A stretch of 64,000 bases of DNA, from NCBI GenBank assembly GCA_948567375.1, contig OX419757.1, forward strand, positions 63,798,001 through 63,862,000, given 5' to 3'. Positions 21,046 to 31,735 of this stretch are shown here, piece by piece. The translations under genes were made by a program, and so were the position numbers. This stretch comes from Lunularia cruciata (Eukaryota; Streptophyta; Marchantiopsida; Lunulariales; Lunulariaceae). Position 1 is the stretch's first letter; every line of letters begins with the position of its first letter. Below the pieces are notes generated by a model. The model was not told where the DNA came from, did no database searches, and saw only the letters and a program-made list of their open reading frames with translations.

Positions 21046-22184
21046 GAGCTCCTCATCTTCTCAAGATCAACTGCTATTCCATCCTTGGAGATGATGTGCC
21101 CCAAAAGTAGATCTTCTTCACATCCAAAAATGCACTTCTCTGGGTTGAGTGATGCATTTGCCTCATCCAAGCATTGCAAGACTTTGATTAGGTGCTCAAA
21201 GTGCTCCTCCTTGCTCCCATAGACACAAAAGTCATCAATGAAGTCTCTCACAAATTTCCCAATGAAAGGTTCAAATACCTTGTTCATGAACCGTTGGAAT
21301 GTGGCTGGAGCATTGCAAAGCCCAAAAGGCATGACCTTGAAAGCGAAAGTTCCCCAAGGTGTGGTGAATGTGGTGAGTTGTTGATGCTCTGGTGCAATCT
21401 TGATTTGGTTATATCCACTATAACCATCTCCAAAGCTGTACCTCTCATGACCTGCAACCTCCTCCAAGATCTCATCAATGAATGGCAATGGGTAGTAGTC
21501 CTTCTTGGTAACAGCATTGAGCTTCTTGTAATCCACACATACCCAAAGCTTGCCATTCTTTTTCTTCACAATGACAATTGGAGACACCCCTTCTGAATTC
21601 TCCACCTCAAAGATAAATCCAGCCTCCTTGAGCTTATCAATCTCCTCCTTCACAACCAAAGATATTGGTGGGCTAATGCGACATTGCTTTTGGCGGATTG
21701 GTCTTGCATGTGACTCCACCTCTATCTTGTGCTCCTCCAAGGTGACTTCTTTCAAATCCTTGTAACTAAAAGCAAACACGTGGATGAACTTGCAGAAAAT
21801 CTCTTCAAATCTCACCTTCTCCTCCTTGGTAACATTTGGGCCATACTTGAGGGTAGCTAACCTTCTCTCTACCTCCTCAAGTGTCAATGGTGATTTGTTT
21901 GGGTCCTTCAAAACCTTTGGCTTAGGTGCAAAATCCATAGCACACAAAGGATACACATCTGAATCAGATTCATATTCATCCTCCTCCGTGGAAATCTCCT
22001 CTTCAATGCTTGTGTCCACACCTGAAGCTCCTTCTTCAAAATCTGATTCCCAATAATCAGAAGATGGTGTATCTGAATGTGAAGTGATGTTGGTGTTAGT
22101 CACAAGAACTGTGACTCTATGGTTTGATGGTCCAATCCTCAAGTACCCTTTGTGCCATCGATCAGTTGTGCGTGCTGCTCTCAA
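21042..22184 (-). CDS. Element B reverse transcriptase, RNase H missing
   Basis: 380 codons. After an acidic linker (SIEEEISTEEDEYESDSD) come FIHVFAFSYKDLK, IVIVKKKNGKLWVCVDYKK, LNAVTKKDYYPLPF, FAFKVMPFGLCNAPATFQRF and catalytic FVRDFIDDFCVYG at residues ~310-322. It ends at LLLGHIISKDGIAVDLEKM. The next codons belong to the region before integrase, so the RT thumb/connection and the whole RNase H (some 230-250 residues) are gone. The join at about 21045 shares GAG on both sides, as in a microhomology deletion. Frames on both sides of the join remain open but out of phase. Confidence 0.92.
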   Translation of the reverse strand: MRAARTTDRWHKGYLRIGPSNHRVTVLVTNTNITSHSDTPSSDYWESDFEEGASGVDTSIEEEISTEEDEYESDSDVYPLCAMDFAPKPKVLKDPNKSPLTLEEVERRLATLKYGPNVTKEEKVRFEEIFCKFIHVFAFSYKDLKEVTLEEHKIEVESHARPIRQKQCRISPPISLVVKEEIDKLKEAGFIFEVENSEGVSPIVIVKKKNGKLWVCVDYKKLNAVTKKDYYPLPFIDEILEEVAGHERYSFGDGYSGYNQIKIAPEHQQLTTFTTPWGTFAFKVMPFGLCNAPATFQRFMNKVFEPFIGKFVRDFIDDFCVYGSKEEHFEHLIKVLQCLDEANASLNPEKCIFGCEEDLLLGHIISKDGIAVDLEKMRSS

Positions 22185-23911
22185 CCATGCCTCCCAAGAA
22201 GTAAGTCATAGCTTGAATCCTTCAAGACTTGGAAAGTCATGAGATTTTGAACTCCCATAATTGAAACTACCACTTTATCCATCACCCCTACTGGTCAAAC
22301 TTGTTGCTTGTTTGCCATGCTCACCACAAATGTTGAAGGTCTTGAGGGTATCATACCCAACTTCTTCATCAACCTTTTTGACATGGCATTCACTGTTGAT
22401 CCTCCATCAACCAATGCATCCTTGATGTTGTGACCATTCACTCTCACATCAATCTTGGAGGCATATTCACAAGCCTCCCATGGTGCTGGCTTGGCATCCA
22501 CCACCCCCATTGATACCGAAACTTTTGCCTTCTTCTTCCTCTTGCTCCTTGTAGAACTCAAACCACCTCTAAGCTCCTTTCTCAAGGTAGGGTTCAAAGC
22601 AATCAATTGGCCCACTATGATGTTAGCCTTGTGACTACCAACATCCTCCAACACATTGTAGTTCCATTGTTGCTTTGAGATCAAGAAGTCCTCCATCCCC
22701 AACTTCTTCCTTGGAGTCTTTGTTGTTGATGGTGTTGAGATGCAAGTGCTCCTAATAGACATAGGAGTATCCTTGCTTGAATTAAATCCTTGAGAAGAGT
22801 GAACATCCTCTGCAAAACGAGCTCTCTTCTTCTCTTGTGCCAAAACCTCCAAATTAAGACCCTTGGAGTTTGAGCACTCTCCCTTCTCATACTTGCTCTC
22901 AACCACATCTATGGATGCTATCCCCTTACCTTTGTTGGGATTAGGAGCCACTTGGGTTTCACTACCTCCCTCTTTCCCTCTATTGGCTCTCTCATAACCC
23001 CTTCCTCCATGGTAAGTGGAATTTGGGCAATTCCTTTGGATATGGCCTCTTCCTCCACAACCAAAACAATTGCTATAATTGAAATTGTTGGCTTGTTGGC
23101 CTCCTCTATATGGATAGTTTCCATAAATCCTAGGCCCTCTCCCTACATTCTGATCCACCTCTCTCTTCTCCCATAGTTGCACCACATTGATCTTGAGATC
23201 CGCAAGTTGTTCTGTGATGGTTTCGAGTGGATCTTTTGGTGGAGGTGCAAGAACTGGAGCAACTACTACTTGTGGTGCAACCCTTGTCACCAAAGTATCA
23301 GAAGTTCCACCATACTTGTAGCCTTGAGGAGGATGCACAACCTCCTTCACCACCAAATCACTCTCATCCCCTTCCAAACTCTCCTCCATACGAATTGTGA
23401 TCTTGATAGCTTCAACCTTGGAAGAAGGTTTCTCGTATCTCACCTTGCTTCTAATTTGTGGTCTCAACCCTCCCACAAAATTCTTGGTGAGCATGGCCCC
23501 TATGCCAATCATTGTAGTCTCCACATCATCCCCACCCTTCCTCAACACTATGTGAAATCTGGACTCTAACTTTTCCACTCTTTCCACATAGACTCTCACT
23601 TTCTCTCCATCTCCTTGCTTGAGAAATGTAACCTCACTCATCAATCTCTCATAACTCTCATCAGGAAGAAAGTTCTCAATGAGTGCTGAAGTCAAAGTCT
23701 CCCAAGACTCTTCTTCCCCATCTCTCCTCTCTCTCTTTTGGTATTCTAACTCATACCATGTAACTGCTGCATCCTCAAAGAAATTTGGTAATAATGAGGC
23801 CCACTCATTCTTCCTCCTCTCATTGTTTCCTATGCAAGCTCTCTTGAAGTCTCTCACAAAGGCCTCCACATCTTCTCCATCCTTGCCAAAGAAAACCGGA
23901 AGTTTCCCCAT
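22185..23911 (-). CDS. Element B gag and protease
   Basis: An open frame of 538 codons from MGKLPVFFGKDGEDVEAFV. Capsid features: ACIGNNERRKNEWASLL, FFEDAAVTWYELE, RVEKLESRFH. One CCHC knuckle, CFGCGGRGHIQRNC, lies near residue 285. The protease active site is ALVDGGSTVNAM near residue 498; the D-G-G form, in place of D-S/T-G, is common in related plant elements. A TGA at 22295 separates the active site from the rest of the protease (MDKVVVSIMG, YDLLLGRHG). Gag and protease are therefore one frame, unlike element A. Confidence 0.9.
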
Positions 23912-24144
23912 CTTAACCCCTCACTATCTTTCTTTTCTCTCAATTTTTTTTCTCTTTTCTTTTCTCTCACTCTATTACTAATAGAGTATATACATGACTA
24001 ACACCATCTGAGAATAATCCACTCTAGGGAACACAAAAGGTTCAGGTTGCTCCAAGATTTCTATAGCAACATCAAATCCTAGAGTGCATATTAATCTAAC
24101 TCTCATGGATAGTTTATCCATAAGTTGATAAATTATCTCCATCA

Positions 24145-24840
24145 CTAATCTTGAGAGCTAGCTGATGAAGGTGGTAGTATTTCTGTAGCTGTACTAAGAC
24201 TCTCTCCAAGATCCTTCACCAAAGTCTCCAAAAGTGATTTTACTCCACTACACTCATGTCCTTTTGGAAGTCCTTCAACTCCACAAACCTCACACAACTC
24301 CTTGGTCTTAGATCTTCTTCCTCCCAATCTTGGTGAAGAAGGTCCAACATGTAAACCCAAGTCCAGTAAGCCTCTCTTTCTCTCAATCTCTTGCTCTCAA
24401 AGGTCAATGGACATGAACTTGCCTTATGTCCCTTCTCTCCACACAAAAAGCACTTAGACTCACTCTTTCCTCCAAGTGGTGTAGGTTTTTGGATCGTCTC
24501 AACACTCTCTTCAAATTCTATTGTAAACTCTCTTTTCCTCAAATCCACCCCTAAAATCACCTCAAACCCTTGGGGAACCTTGCATAATCTCAATTTCCAC
24601 TCTTGATGACCCTCCATGTTCCCAAGATGAATCTAAACACTCAAACATGCTTTTTGTTGATCTCAAACTCCTCATGCATGAGATCTCCACTCTGCAGAAT
24701 TGACCTTTCCTCACAATGTCACTCAAATCTCCCAACCAGTATGTCACAATCCTCTGAAATTTGGCACACTTGATCAAAACTCTAGGAGGTCCCTCCCAGC
24801 AAAATTTCAGATTTTTTTCATTGAGCCATTTGGCCTAGAC
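24145..24840 (-). CDS. Extra open frame ahead of B gag, with CCHC motif
   Basis: Two overlapping frames lie between the leader and gag. The upper one (24840-24562) includes FQRIVTYWLGDLSDIVRKGQ; the lower one (24617-24240) has PQGFEVILGVDLRK and a zinc knuckle CFLCGEKGHKASSC. A further piece (24360-24145) carries LCEVCGVEGLPKGHEC. Together they resemble the DUF4283 plus zinc-knuckle arrangement seen in plant retroelement ORF1 proteins, with one frameshift between. The decayed element C keeps the same region (55670-55455), so it is a family trait and not a one-off capture. Role unknown, perhaps RNA binding. Confidence 0.55.
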
Positions 24841-25477
24841 ACCTTTCTATTCACCACCCATATTTCAGATTTGGTCTGAAAACCACCCCCTTCACTTCAA
24901 AAACTTGTTACTCCCTGCGCAAGAACGATCTCTCTCTAATTTTTGTAGCAGCAGGTAGGATACAATGCACTGAATTTTCTTGGAAATTTTCAGGACAATT
25001 TACTGAAAATTGAAGAAATGGCAAACTCTGTACAATTTTCCAGAGAGCATGCAGTTGCGGGAGCACTTTACCCTATCAACTTTCAAAAATTCTAGCCCAG
25101 TGCGCATAGAAGCTCTCACAATAATTTCAAGTGTGCTAACTGAAAGATAACCCAAATTATCATGTGTAGAAATCTCAAGTCCAAATCTCAAACTTGAGAT
25201 TTTGCCCAAAATCACCTTAATCCCCAGAATCTGCAATCCACCTCACACAATCTCTCCAATTCCTCTCATGTGTACAAGATGTAAAAAATCACCTCAAAAA
25301 CATCATAATGAACTACATGGTATACAATTAGATCTTGGTTCTCTAACATAAGTTCAGCCCTCTCCTCTCCTAATGTTCTCTCCAAGTGAGCTCTCATAGC
25401 CTCCTTCTGCCTAATGTAGAATTGAACGCGGAACATTATCTTGCCTTCTAGAGAGGTCCCGGCAATGGAACCAAAAA
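24841..25477 (-). other. Element B leader with primer-binding site
   Basis: The untranslated leader lies between the 5' LTR and the extra open frame. On the minus strand, four bases after the LTR, TGGTTCCATTGCCGGGA (25473-25457) resembles a tRNA-Asp-type primer site with several changes. The rest has short frames only, none convincing. Confidence 0.7.
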
Positions 25478-26169
25478 TGTGAGTTGGCCTGTCTCTCACT
25501 CAGGATGAACCTCTGATGGCTATTATGGTAGCGCACCATGGACTAAGAAGGCAAGGAACCCCAACTCCATCATACTCCTCCAAGGCTAACACTCCAAGAC
25601 TCAAGACATTGCTCACTAGAGAACTCAATGAGAGAGAGATAGTTGCAAATGAAAGGATGATGAGTACCTCCTCACCCCTTGTTTATATACTTGTGAAATA
25701 GTTACGTACCAAAGTTACTAATTACCGTAGTAACTCAAGTTACCAGACTAAAAGTCAAGTAAAGTCAAAAAGTAGAAAGGAATATCCATTCACATGAGCA
25801 TATTCCCCTAAGCATGTGGTTTTATCTTGACCCAACCACTAAGTCAAGGATTCCTTCACATGGGCTATCCTTGGACTAAAGAAGAATCCAAAACAAAAAG
25901 GCTTGCGGGCCCAAGAGTTCTCAACTCTTTCCTCAAAGCCAAACACCTAGGAATATTACCAAGTCAACACACTAAAGTCCAAAATAGTGGTGCTCATCTT
26001 TTCTACTTCCTCTAAAGTAAGGTCTCCTCTATCTTAGCTATGACTAACTTTAGCTAACCATGACTAATATAGAACCATCCTTTATCTCTATATAAATAAT
26101 ATCTCTTAAGTACCTGTAATACCAAGCTAAATATCACAATACCACACACATGCACAAATGGGTGTTACA
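25478..26169 (-). mobile_element. 5' LTR of element B
   Basis: 692 bp, TGTGAGTT...GTGTTACA, about 99% identical by eye to 19004-19695. A TATA-like TATATAAAC lies on the minus strand at 25689-25681. The target duplication GATC (26170-26173) matches 19000-19003. Because the flanks rejoin a B2 integrase frame, the insertion is into an older member of the same family. Confidence 0.93.
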
Positions 26170-26173
26170 GATC

Positions 26174-26645
26174 AAAGTGAATGGGTAAGTAGATTCAATG
26201 CCATGAAATGAAATGAAGAATACCAAATGAAATGAAGAATATCTGATAGAAGTCTTCATGGTTGTCCTATATTCCCACAAAATTGCATGAAGTCTCTTGT
26301 CCCAATAATGTTTAGCTCCTTCCATTTCTACATCCTTGGCCAATACCATGCACAAGGTCTGATTGGTTCTCTTTGCCAAGCCATTGGAATTTGGCTTATA
26401 GGATGTTATTACTCTATGTGTGATAGAAAAATGTCATAGCATAGCTATTGATGCTCCTTGTGAACTCTCATCATCTATTAGAAACCAACTCCAAAGAGCA
26501 CCCAAACCTAGTGATAATGTGTTCATAAAGAAATCTATCAACTTCATTTTCATTCTTGTCCTTCAATGATCTAGCCTCAACCCACTTGGTGAGATAATCA
26601 GTAACTACCACAATGTACCAATTGTTCCTTGGGTTTCTATTGACA
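26174..26645 (-). pseudogene. B2 integrase core fragment
   Basis: This is homologous to element B at about 20140-20600. MAKRTNQTLCMVLAKD and KHYWDKRLHAILWEYRTTMK (26379-26260) correspond to the region from the catalytic Glu onward. Upstream pieces cover the second Asp region in broken frames. It is cut at about 26645, where family G sequence begins, so the rest of B2 pol, gag and 5' LTR are missing. Confidence 0.85.
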
Positions 26646-27235
26646 AGATCCAGATTTACCTACAGCCATTTGTTGAGATGCTATTATAGTTTTGGACTTG
26701 GATGATCCAAACATATAGGTGAGTGTAGGTTCTCAACGGGCAAAGATCTTTTAGAAAGTGATGCCGATGGCCTTTGAAAAGTTGGTAATTGGTCAGCATA
26801 GGGATACCTTACAATATGCTATTATTTTGAGGAGGTTACTATTTGTAGAGGTTATCTTGATCGATCAACTTCATCCAAGTGACTATGTGTATCTACAATA
26901 GATAGCACCAACAACACTTGATGTTACTATAGGTTGCACTATCTTGAGAGTGCACAAGATTTTGCCTTTTGGAGTCCTTATGTTGGAAGGACATGATGGT
27001 GTTGTTTGGAAGGATCATGTGTGCAATTGTTTGCCATACCACCTCCCAAACATTGATGGTACTATGGACCCAAGCTTGGCACTTGTACATGTGTGCTTGC
27101 GATGTATGTTATGCGGCTCTTTTGGTGGATTTGTTACTATGTTAGTGTGTGATAGTTGTTTGAGAGGATGTCATATGGTATGTTTGACTACTCCTCTCAT
27201 GGTGGTTCCTCAAGGACATTGGTTATGTCCTTGAT
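26646..27235 (+). pseudogene. Family G integrase C-terminal end with PHD finger
   Basis: The plus frame reads MPMAFEKLVIGQHRDTLQYA, DYVYLQ, then ILRVHKILPFGVLMLEGHDG (an SH3-like integrase end), then CNCLPYHLPNIDGTMDPSLA. A PHD finger follows: CLRCMLCG, LVCDSCLRGCHMVCL, PQGHWLCP, with Cys4-His-Cys3 positions filled except the final Cys after CP, where the frame stops at 27234. A 96-codon open piece (26944-27234) keeps the finger intact. PHD fingers bind histone H3 tails, so this may guide integration, as chromodomains do. Upstream it has stops and is cut by B2. Confidence 0.7.
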
Positions 27236-28056
27236 ATACTTGACCTATAGCTAGTTCACCCATTATGTGGTACAGATTGCAGACAAGCAACTAATGATGA
27301 GGCTTGATAGGAACCGGCGTCTTGATCTTTGCCCACCATAGGGTATACTATATACTTAGAGTAGATGGCTATCTAGAGTTAGAGGGACCTAAGTGCCAAC
27401 TAGGGAGGCAATTGTGGCACTTTAGACTTCATGTATGACTTATGTGTGAGTTATGCTTCTATAGTGTATGATATTACAACAATGTATGTTGTGTAGTGAT
27501 GTGTATATATATATGATAGTTATCATAATATTTGTGGTGTCAAAGCTAGATTTCTTGGACACTAGAGTAGTATTGTTGGTTGTTAGAGGTATTTTGGCAG
27601 TTACTCATAGACTACTTGTTAGATTTCAAGTTTGGTTACATGGTGAGACCCACCATCACTTGCACCATTTGCACCATTTGCACTATTGGTTGTGCCATCA
27701 GCGGGACCATTAGGGTTGGAGACCTAGGTCAAAATCAGAGATACACCTTCAAAGTGCAGCTCTAGAGAGCTCACTTTTCTGATGTTGAGCCTTTGAGTTC
27801 TTTGCTATGGTGGACAAAAAGCCAACAAGTGTCACTTGGAGTCTCTTAGCTAGAGTGGATGTGGCTTGACTATAATCAATGCCCAATTGTTGGCAGATTG
27901 TTGAGTGAATGATCAAGTACTAATCTTATTTGAGTTGATTCAAGTTGATAAAGAACTGATTATTGTGGCACTTTAAAGTTGATGTATAACTTAACTATGA
28001 GTTGTGCTTCTATAGTGTATGATGTTGAAAATTATGTATGTTGTGTAGTGATGTAC
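27236..28056 (+). mobile_element. Family G 3' region, LTR-like
   Basis: Positions 27538-27840 match 1-300. A segment of about 95 bp is directly repeated at 27408-27506 and 27962-28056 (both containing GTGTATGATRTTR and GTATGTTGTGTAGTGATGT), so about 554 bp is bracketed by direct repeats. This may be an internal duplication or a small LTR pair; I could not decide. A short TA run lies at 27506-27514. No coding frame is credible. Confidence 0.5.
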
Positions 28057-28739
28057 TATGAGCCGGCTTGTCTCTCATTCAAGATGAACCTTTGATGGCT
28101 ATTATGGTAGCGCACCATGGACTAAGAAGGCAAAGAACCTCAACTCCATCATACTCTTCCAAGGCCAACACTCCAAGACTCAAGACATTGCTCACTAAAG
28201 AACTCAATGAGAGAGAGATGGTTGCAAATGAAAGGATGATGAGTACCTCCTCACCCCTAGTTTATATACTTGTGAAATAGTTATGCACCAAAGTTACTAA
28301 TTACTAGAGTAACTCAAGTTACTAGGCTAAAATTCAAATAAAGTCAAAGGAATATCCATTCACATGGGCATATTCCACTTAGCATGTGATCTTATCTTGA
28401 CCCAACCATTAAGTCAAGGATTCCTTCACATGGGCTATCCTTGGATTATAGAAGAATCCAAAACAAAAAGGCTTGTGGGCCCAAGAGTTCTCAACTCTTT
28501 CCTCAAAGCCAAATACCTAGGAATTATACCAAGTCAATATACTAGAATTTAAAATAGTGGTGTTCATCTTTTCTACTTCCTCTAAAGTAAGGTCCCCTCT
28601 ATCTTAGCTGTGACTAACTTTAGCTAATCATGACTAATGCATAACCATCCTTTATCTCAAAATAAATAATATCTCTCAAGTATTTGTAATACCAAGCTAA
28701 ATATCATAATACCACACACATGCACAAATGGGAGTTATA
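28057..28739 (-). mobile_element. Solo B-family LTR
   Basis: 683 bp, TATGAGCC...GAGTTATA (both ends carry one change from TGTGAGCC/GTTACA). It is flanked by GTAC at 28053-28056 and 28740-28743, a 4-bp direct duplication like the GATC of element B. It is moderately diverged from the B LTRs and has no internal region. It interrupts family G sequence. Confidence 0.87.
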
Positions 28740-28743
28740 GTAC

Positions 28744-28851
28744 ATATGCATGACAACATATTCCCAATGTTATGTAGGAGTAAGGAGGGGTTGAAGGAAT
28801 CTTGTGAGAGCTTGATTAGAAGTTTTATTTTATGGATAGAGTCGGCAACTT
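28744..28851. other. Short unassigned segment
   Basis: This lies between the solo LTR duplication and the start of E1 homology. It probably continues the interrupted G sequence. No frame or motif seen. Confidence 0.3.
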
Positions 28852-30403
28852 TAAATATATTCCATCACATTGTTGCTCATCTTGGGCCAATAGTAATGGC
28901 GTTTGATTGCATCTAAGGTCTTGTCCACTCCAAAGTGACTTGCAATGGTGGAATCATGACATTCCACTAGTGTGGTGGTTCCTATATCTATGGTATCCAA
29001 GATCCATAACTTGCCAACACAAAAAGTAAATCTTTGGATATTAGTGACACCTTTGGATGAATGAGCTCCTACAATCTATGGGTCAGTTTTTGTAGTAGCG
29101 AGAATCCATGGCCAGAATTTTAGGTTCATCTTGACCTCTACCACTAGGTTGTTTACCATAAGCATTCAGGTGAATGCATCTACAAGTGCCTTCTTGCCTT
29201 CCACATATATGATCATCATGTTGAGCCATTGTCTCCACTCTACCCACCAAATTTGTTGATGAGATAGATCTTTTGTGTCTTGAGGTAGGCTAAAGGCTTT
29301 TGGTTTGTCTCGACTACAAATGCCTTCTCACCAAGATAGTGCATCCAATGCTTGGTTGCAAGGACAAGTCACCTTTTGCCTTCATTGTGAATATATGTAT
29401 TGGACACACCCACCTTCATCTACTCCACTCATCTACATATTAGCCTGCATTTGTATATGTACCTCTCTTGCAATGACACTCGTAAACTACCGACAAGTAT
29501 GATTTTCATTCTAGGCATTTGCTATACACATTTCAGCAATGAGGGAGAAATGACAATTGCAGAATCATATACTCTTGAGTTTGAGTAGGATGACCAACTA
29601 GTGGAATTTAAATAGCTAATAGTTGTTCCTAGATAATGTATGTGTAGTACCCTTCTCATTCAATGGTGTGATAGTTGCATTCTACCGATAATAACTTTGA
29701 GAGAAATATACAGCTGAGTGCCATTTGTCATGCCACTCTTGTTGCAGTATTGGTCGTATTGCTATGCCTAATGCATCTATAGCCTACTTGATTGGTCATT
29801 TTGGGTCATCTTATTTCAAGATTAGTGCACGTAATAATGTATCTTTCAATTCTTGAAAGGCCAATTCTTGTGTAGTTCACCACATCCACTTCTTCTCCTT
29901 GCCAAGTAATGCCATCAAAGGTTATGTAACCTTGGAGAAGTCCTTGACAAATTGATGATAGAACCTTATCAATCCCAAGAAACTCTTGAGTTGAGTTTGA
30001 TCTTTTGGAGCACCCCACTTTTGGATGACCTCTACTTTATCTACTTATACTTGGATACCTTTTGCACTTACTCTATGCCCTAAGTAGTCTACTTCAAACT
30101 TGCCAAACTTGCACTTTGAGATTTTGGCATACAATTGATTCTATCATAAAATTTGGATGACTTCTTAATGTTGCTTGTGCTCTGTCATTATCTATTGTAT
30201 ACTAAGATGTCATCTATGAAAATGATAAAAAATTTATCTAAGTGTAGACAAAATATGTCATTCATCAAACTCATGAAAGTGGTTGGTGTGTTGGTGAGGT
30301 TGGATGGCATCACAAAGTACTCAAAGTGACCATACCTTGTTTGAGAGGCTATTTTGTGTATGTCTTCCTCCACAATCCTAATTTGGTTGTAACCACTCCG
30401 TAG
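28852..30403 (-). pseudogene. E1 pol: late reverse transcriptase, RNase H, integrase start
   Basis: Reading down the minus strand: RT palm with IRTVEED-like start, [15 protein letters not shown] and catalytic [13 protein letters not shown] (30225-30188). The RT thumb region follows (30018-29806), then a decayed RNase H, then the integrase zinc region (VECHDSTIASHFGVDKT, DAIKRHYYWPKM) ending at about 28852. Many stops and shifts are present. Matching pieces in E2 (44450-45700, plus) confirm the assignment. The upstream RT half is at 38061-38290, separated by the inverted LTR pair. Confidence 0.85.
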
Positions 30404-30408
30404 ATCAA
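30404..30408. repeat. Target-site duplication ATCAA, left copy
   Basis: ATCAA precedes the TGTGGTACTC start at 30409 and recurs at 38056-38060 directly after the complement of an LTR start (GGTACCATA). Removing 30409-38060 rejoins the E1 reverse transcriptase. Confidence 0.85.
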
Positions 30409-31003
30409 TGTGGTACTCATATTTTTGTTTTTTTCTTAAGTTTTTATCCTATTTTGAAGAAGAAGTGTACAAAAAAAGTCGTATTATACTTGTATGGCAT
30501 CAGAAGGCAAAGAATGGTGTCTTGGGTTGTAACCTAAAATAAAGTGACTTTGTGTCAGAAAGAAAGTACTAGGATTGGTCATGTCAGCATTCAACCCAAT
30601 GTAATGGAAGTTTGTCTCATAGTGCTCAACCCGAGGCAAAGACAATGTAACAACTTTCCTTTGGGGTTGGATATTCAAGAAGGTACCGTACACAAAAATG
30701 GCTAGCCTATGAGTGTGTGAAATTGACATGGATAGAAGAGGAGCATGTAGAAGGTGTGATTTCTTGGTAGAAGCTTGAAGTGAAGAGAGACTGAGAAAAT
30801 ACACCACTATAAGATTTTAGATTGAGATGAAGCAAAGAGGAATGACAAGTAACTTTCCATTGCCATTACAAATTTGTCCTAAGGGGAATCATGGAAAAGA
30901 AATTGTAGTAATAGATGCCTTTGTGCATCGAGAGGAAGTCAAGATTGTCAGTCCGATGATCAAGAGGAAAAGTTTTCACAAACCCAGAGTGGAGTAGAGT
31001 AGG

Positions 31004-31735
31004 ATGGGAGATGGAAAGAAGAACTTGGAATTTGCAATGAGAAATCATGCAATTTGGAGGTTAGATGTGATCGCTAGGATTGAAGTCTTGAGCAAGCTTT
31101 GGATCACATTTTTGGCATGGAATAAGAACCTTAGTTTTCCAGGTTTCATGACCGAGATAATAGAGAGTAAGTGTCTAGAGGGACCAAAGGAGGAAGGGAA
31201 GAGAGGAAATCTAGCTTGTTGGATAGAGTCAGATTGGGGGTTAGTACTTGGAAGAGAGGCTGGTGAGGAGCAAGGAGCCACATTCTTGGGGAAAGGAGAG
31301 GTAGCCAAAGAAACCCAAGAAGTGAGAGACGCCTTTTCTTCAAAATGCATGAAGAATGGATATAATATTGAGAGTTATAAGGACCCTGTGAGGAGAGGCA
31401 TTGTAGGAGCAATGATGACCATTTTCAAGCCGGAGCGAATCACTTATGTGATAAAACACAAAGTAGTGTTTTTCCATAAGATGTTTGCAAGGGAACCCAT
31501 CAATTAGGCAAAGTGCTTTTATTACCGCACAAGACAGATGGTGTGAAATTTTCAAGATAAGATGCCTCCACACTACATCATGCCATTTGCAACCCATTTT
31601 TACTTAGGATTGAATCTACTGAATGCGGCAAGGTGACAAAAAATGGTGTCAAACTTCCATCTTGACTTGAGGAGAGATGTTGATGCAGACGAGCAATAGT
31701 ACATTCTTCATATTAGAAGCCATGATGAGTATTAT
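31004..31735 (+). pseudogene. LTR-encoded ORF in X, N-terminal domain
   Basis: Starts MGDGKKNLEFAMRNHAIWRL, the same second ATG context as the A copies, and is open to 31507 (167 codons). It then continues in frame with stops through RQMV, FATHFYLGLNLLN and VSNFHLDLRRDVD to IRSHDEYY, where Y interrupts. Residues such as NHAIWRLDVIARIEVL are almost unchanged from the A-type copies although surrounding non-coding sequence is strongly diverged. That argues that the domain was under coding constraint. Confidence 0.7.
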
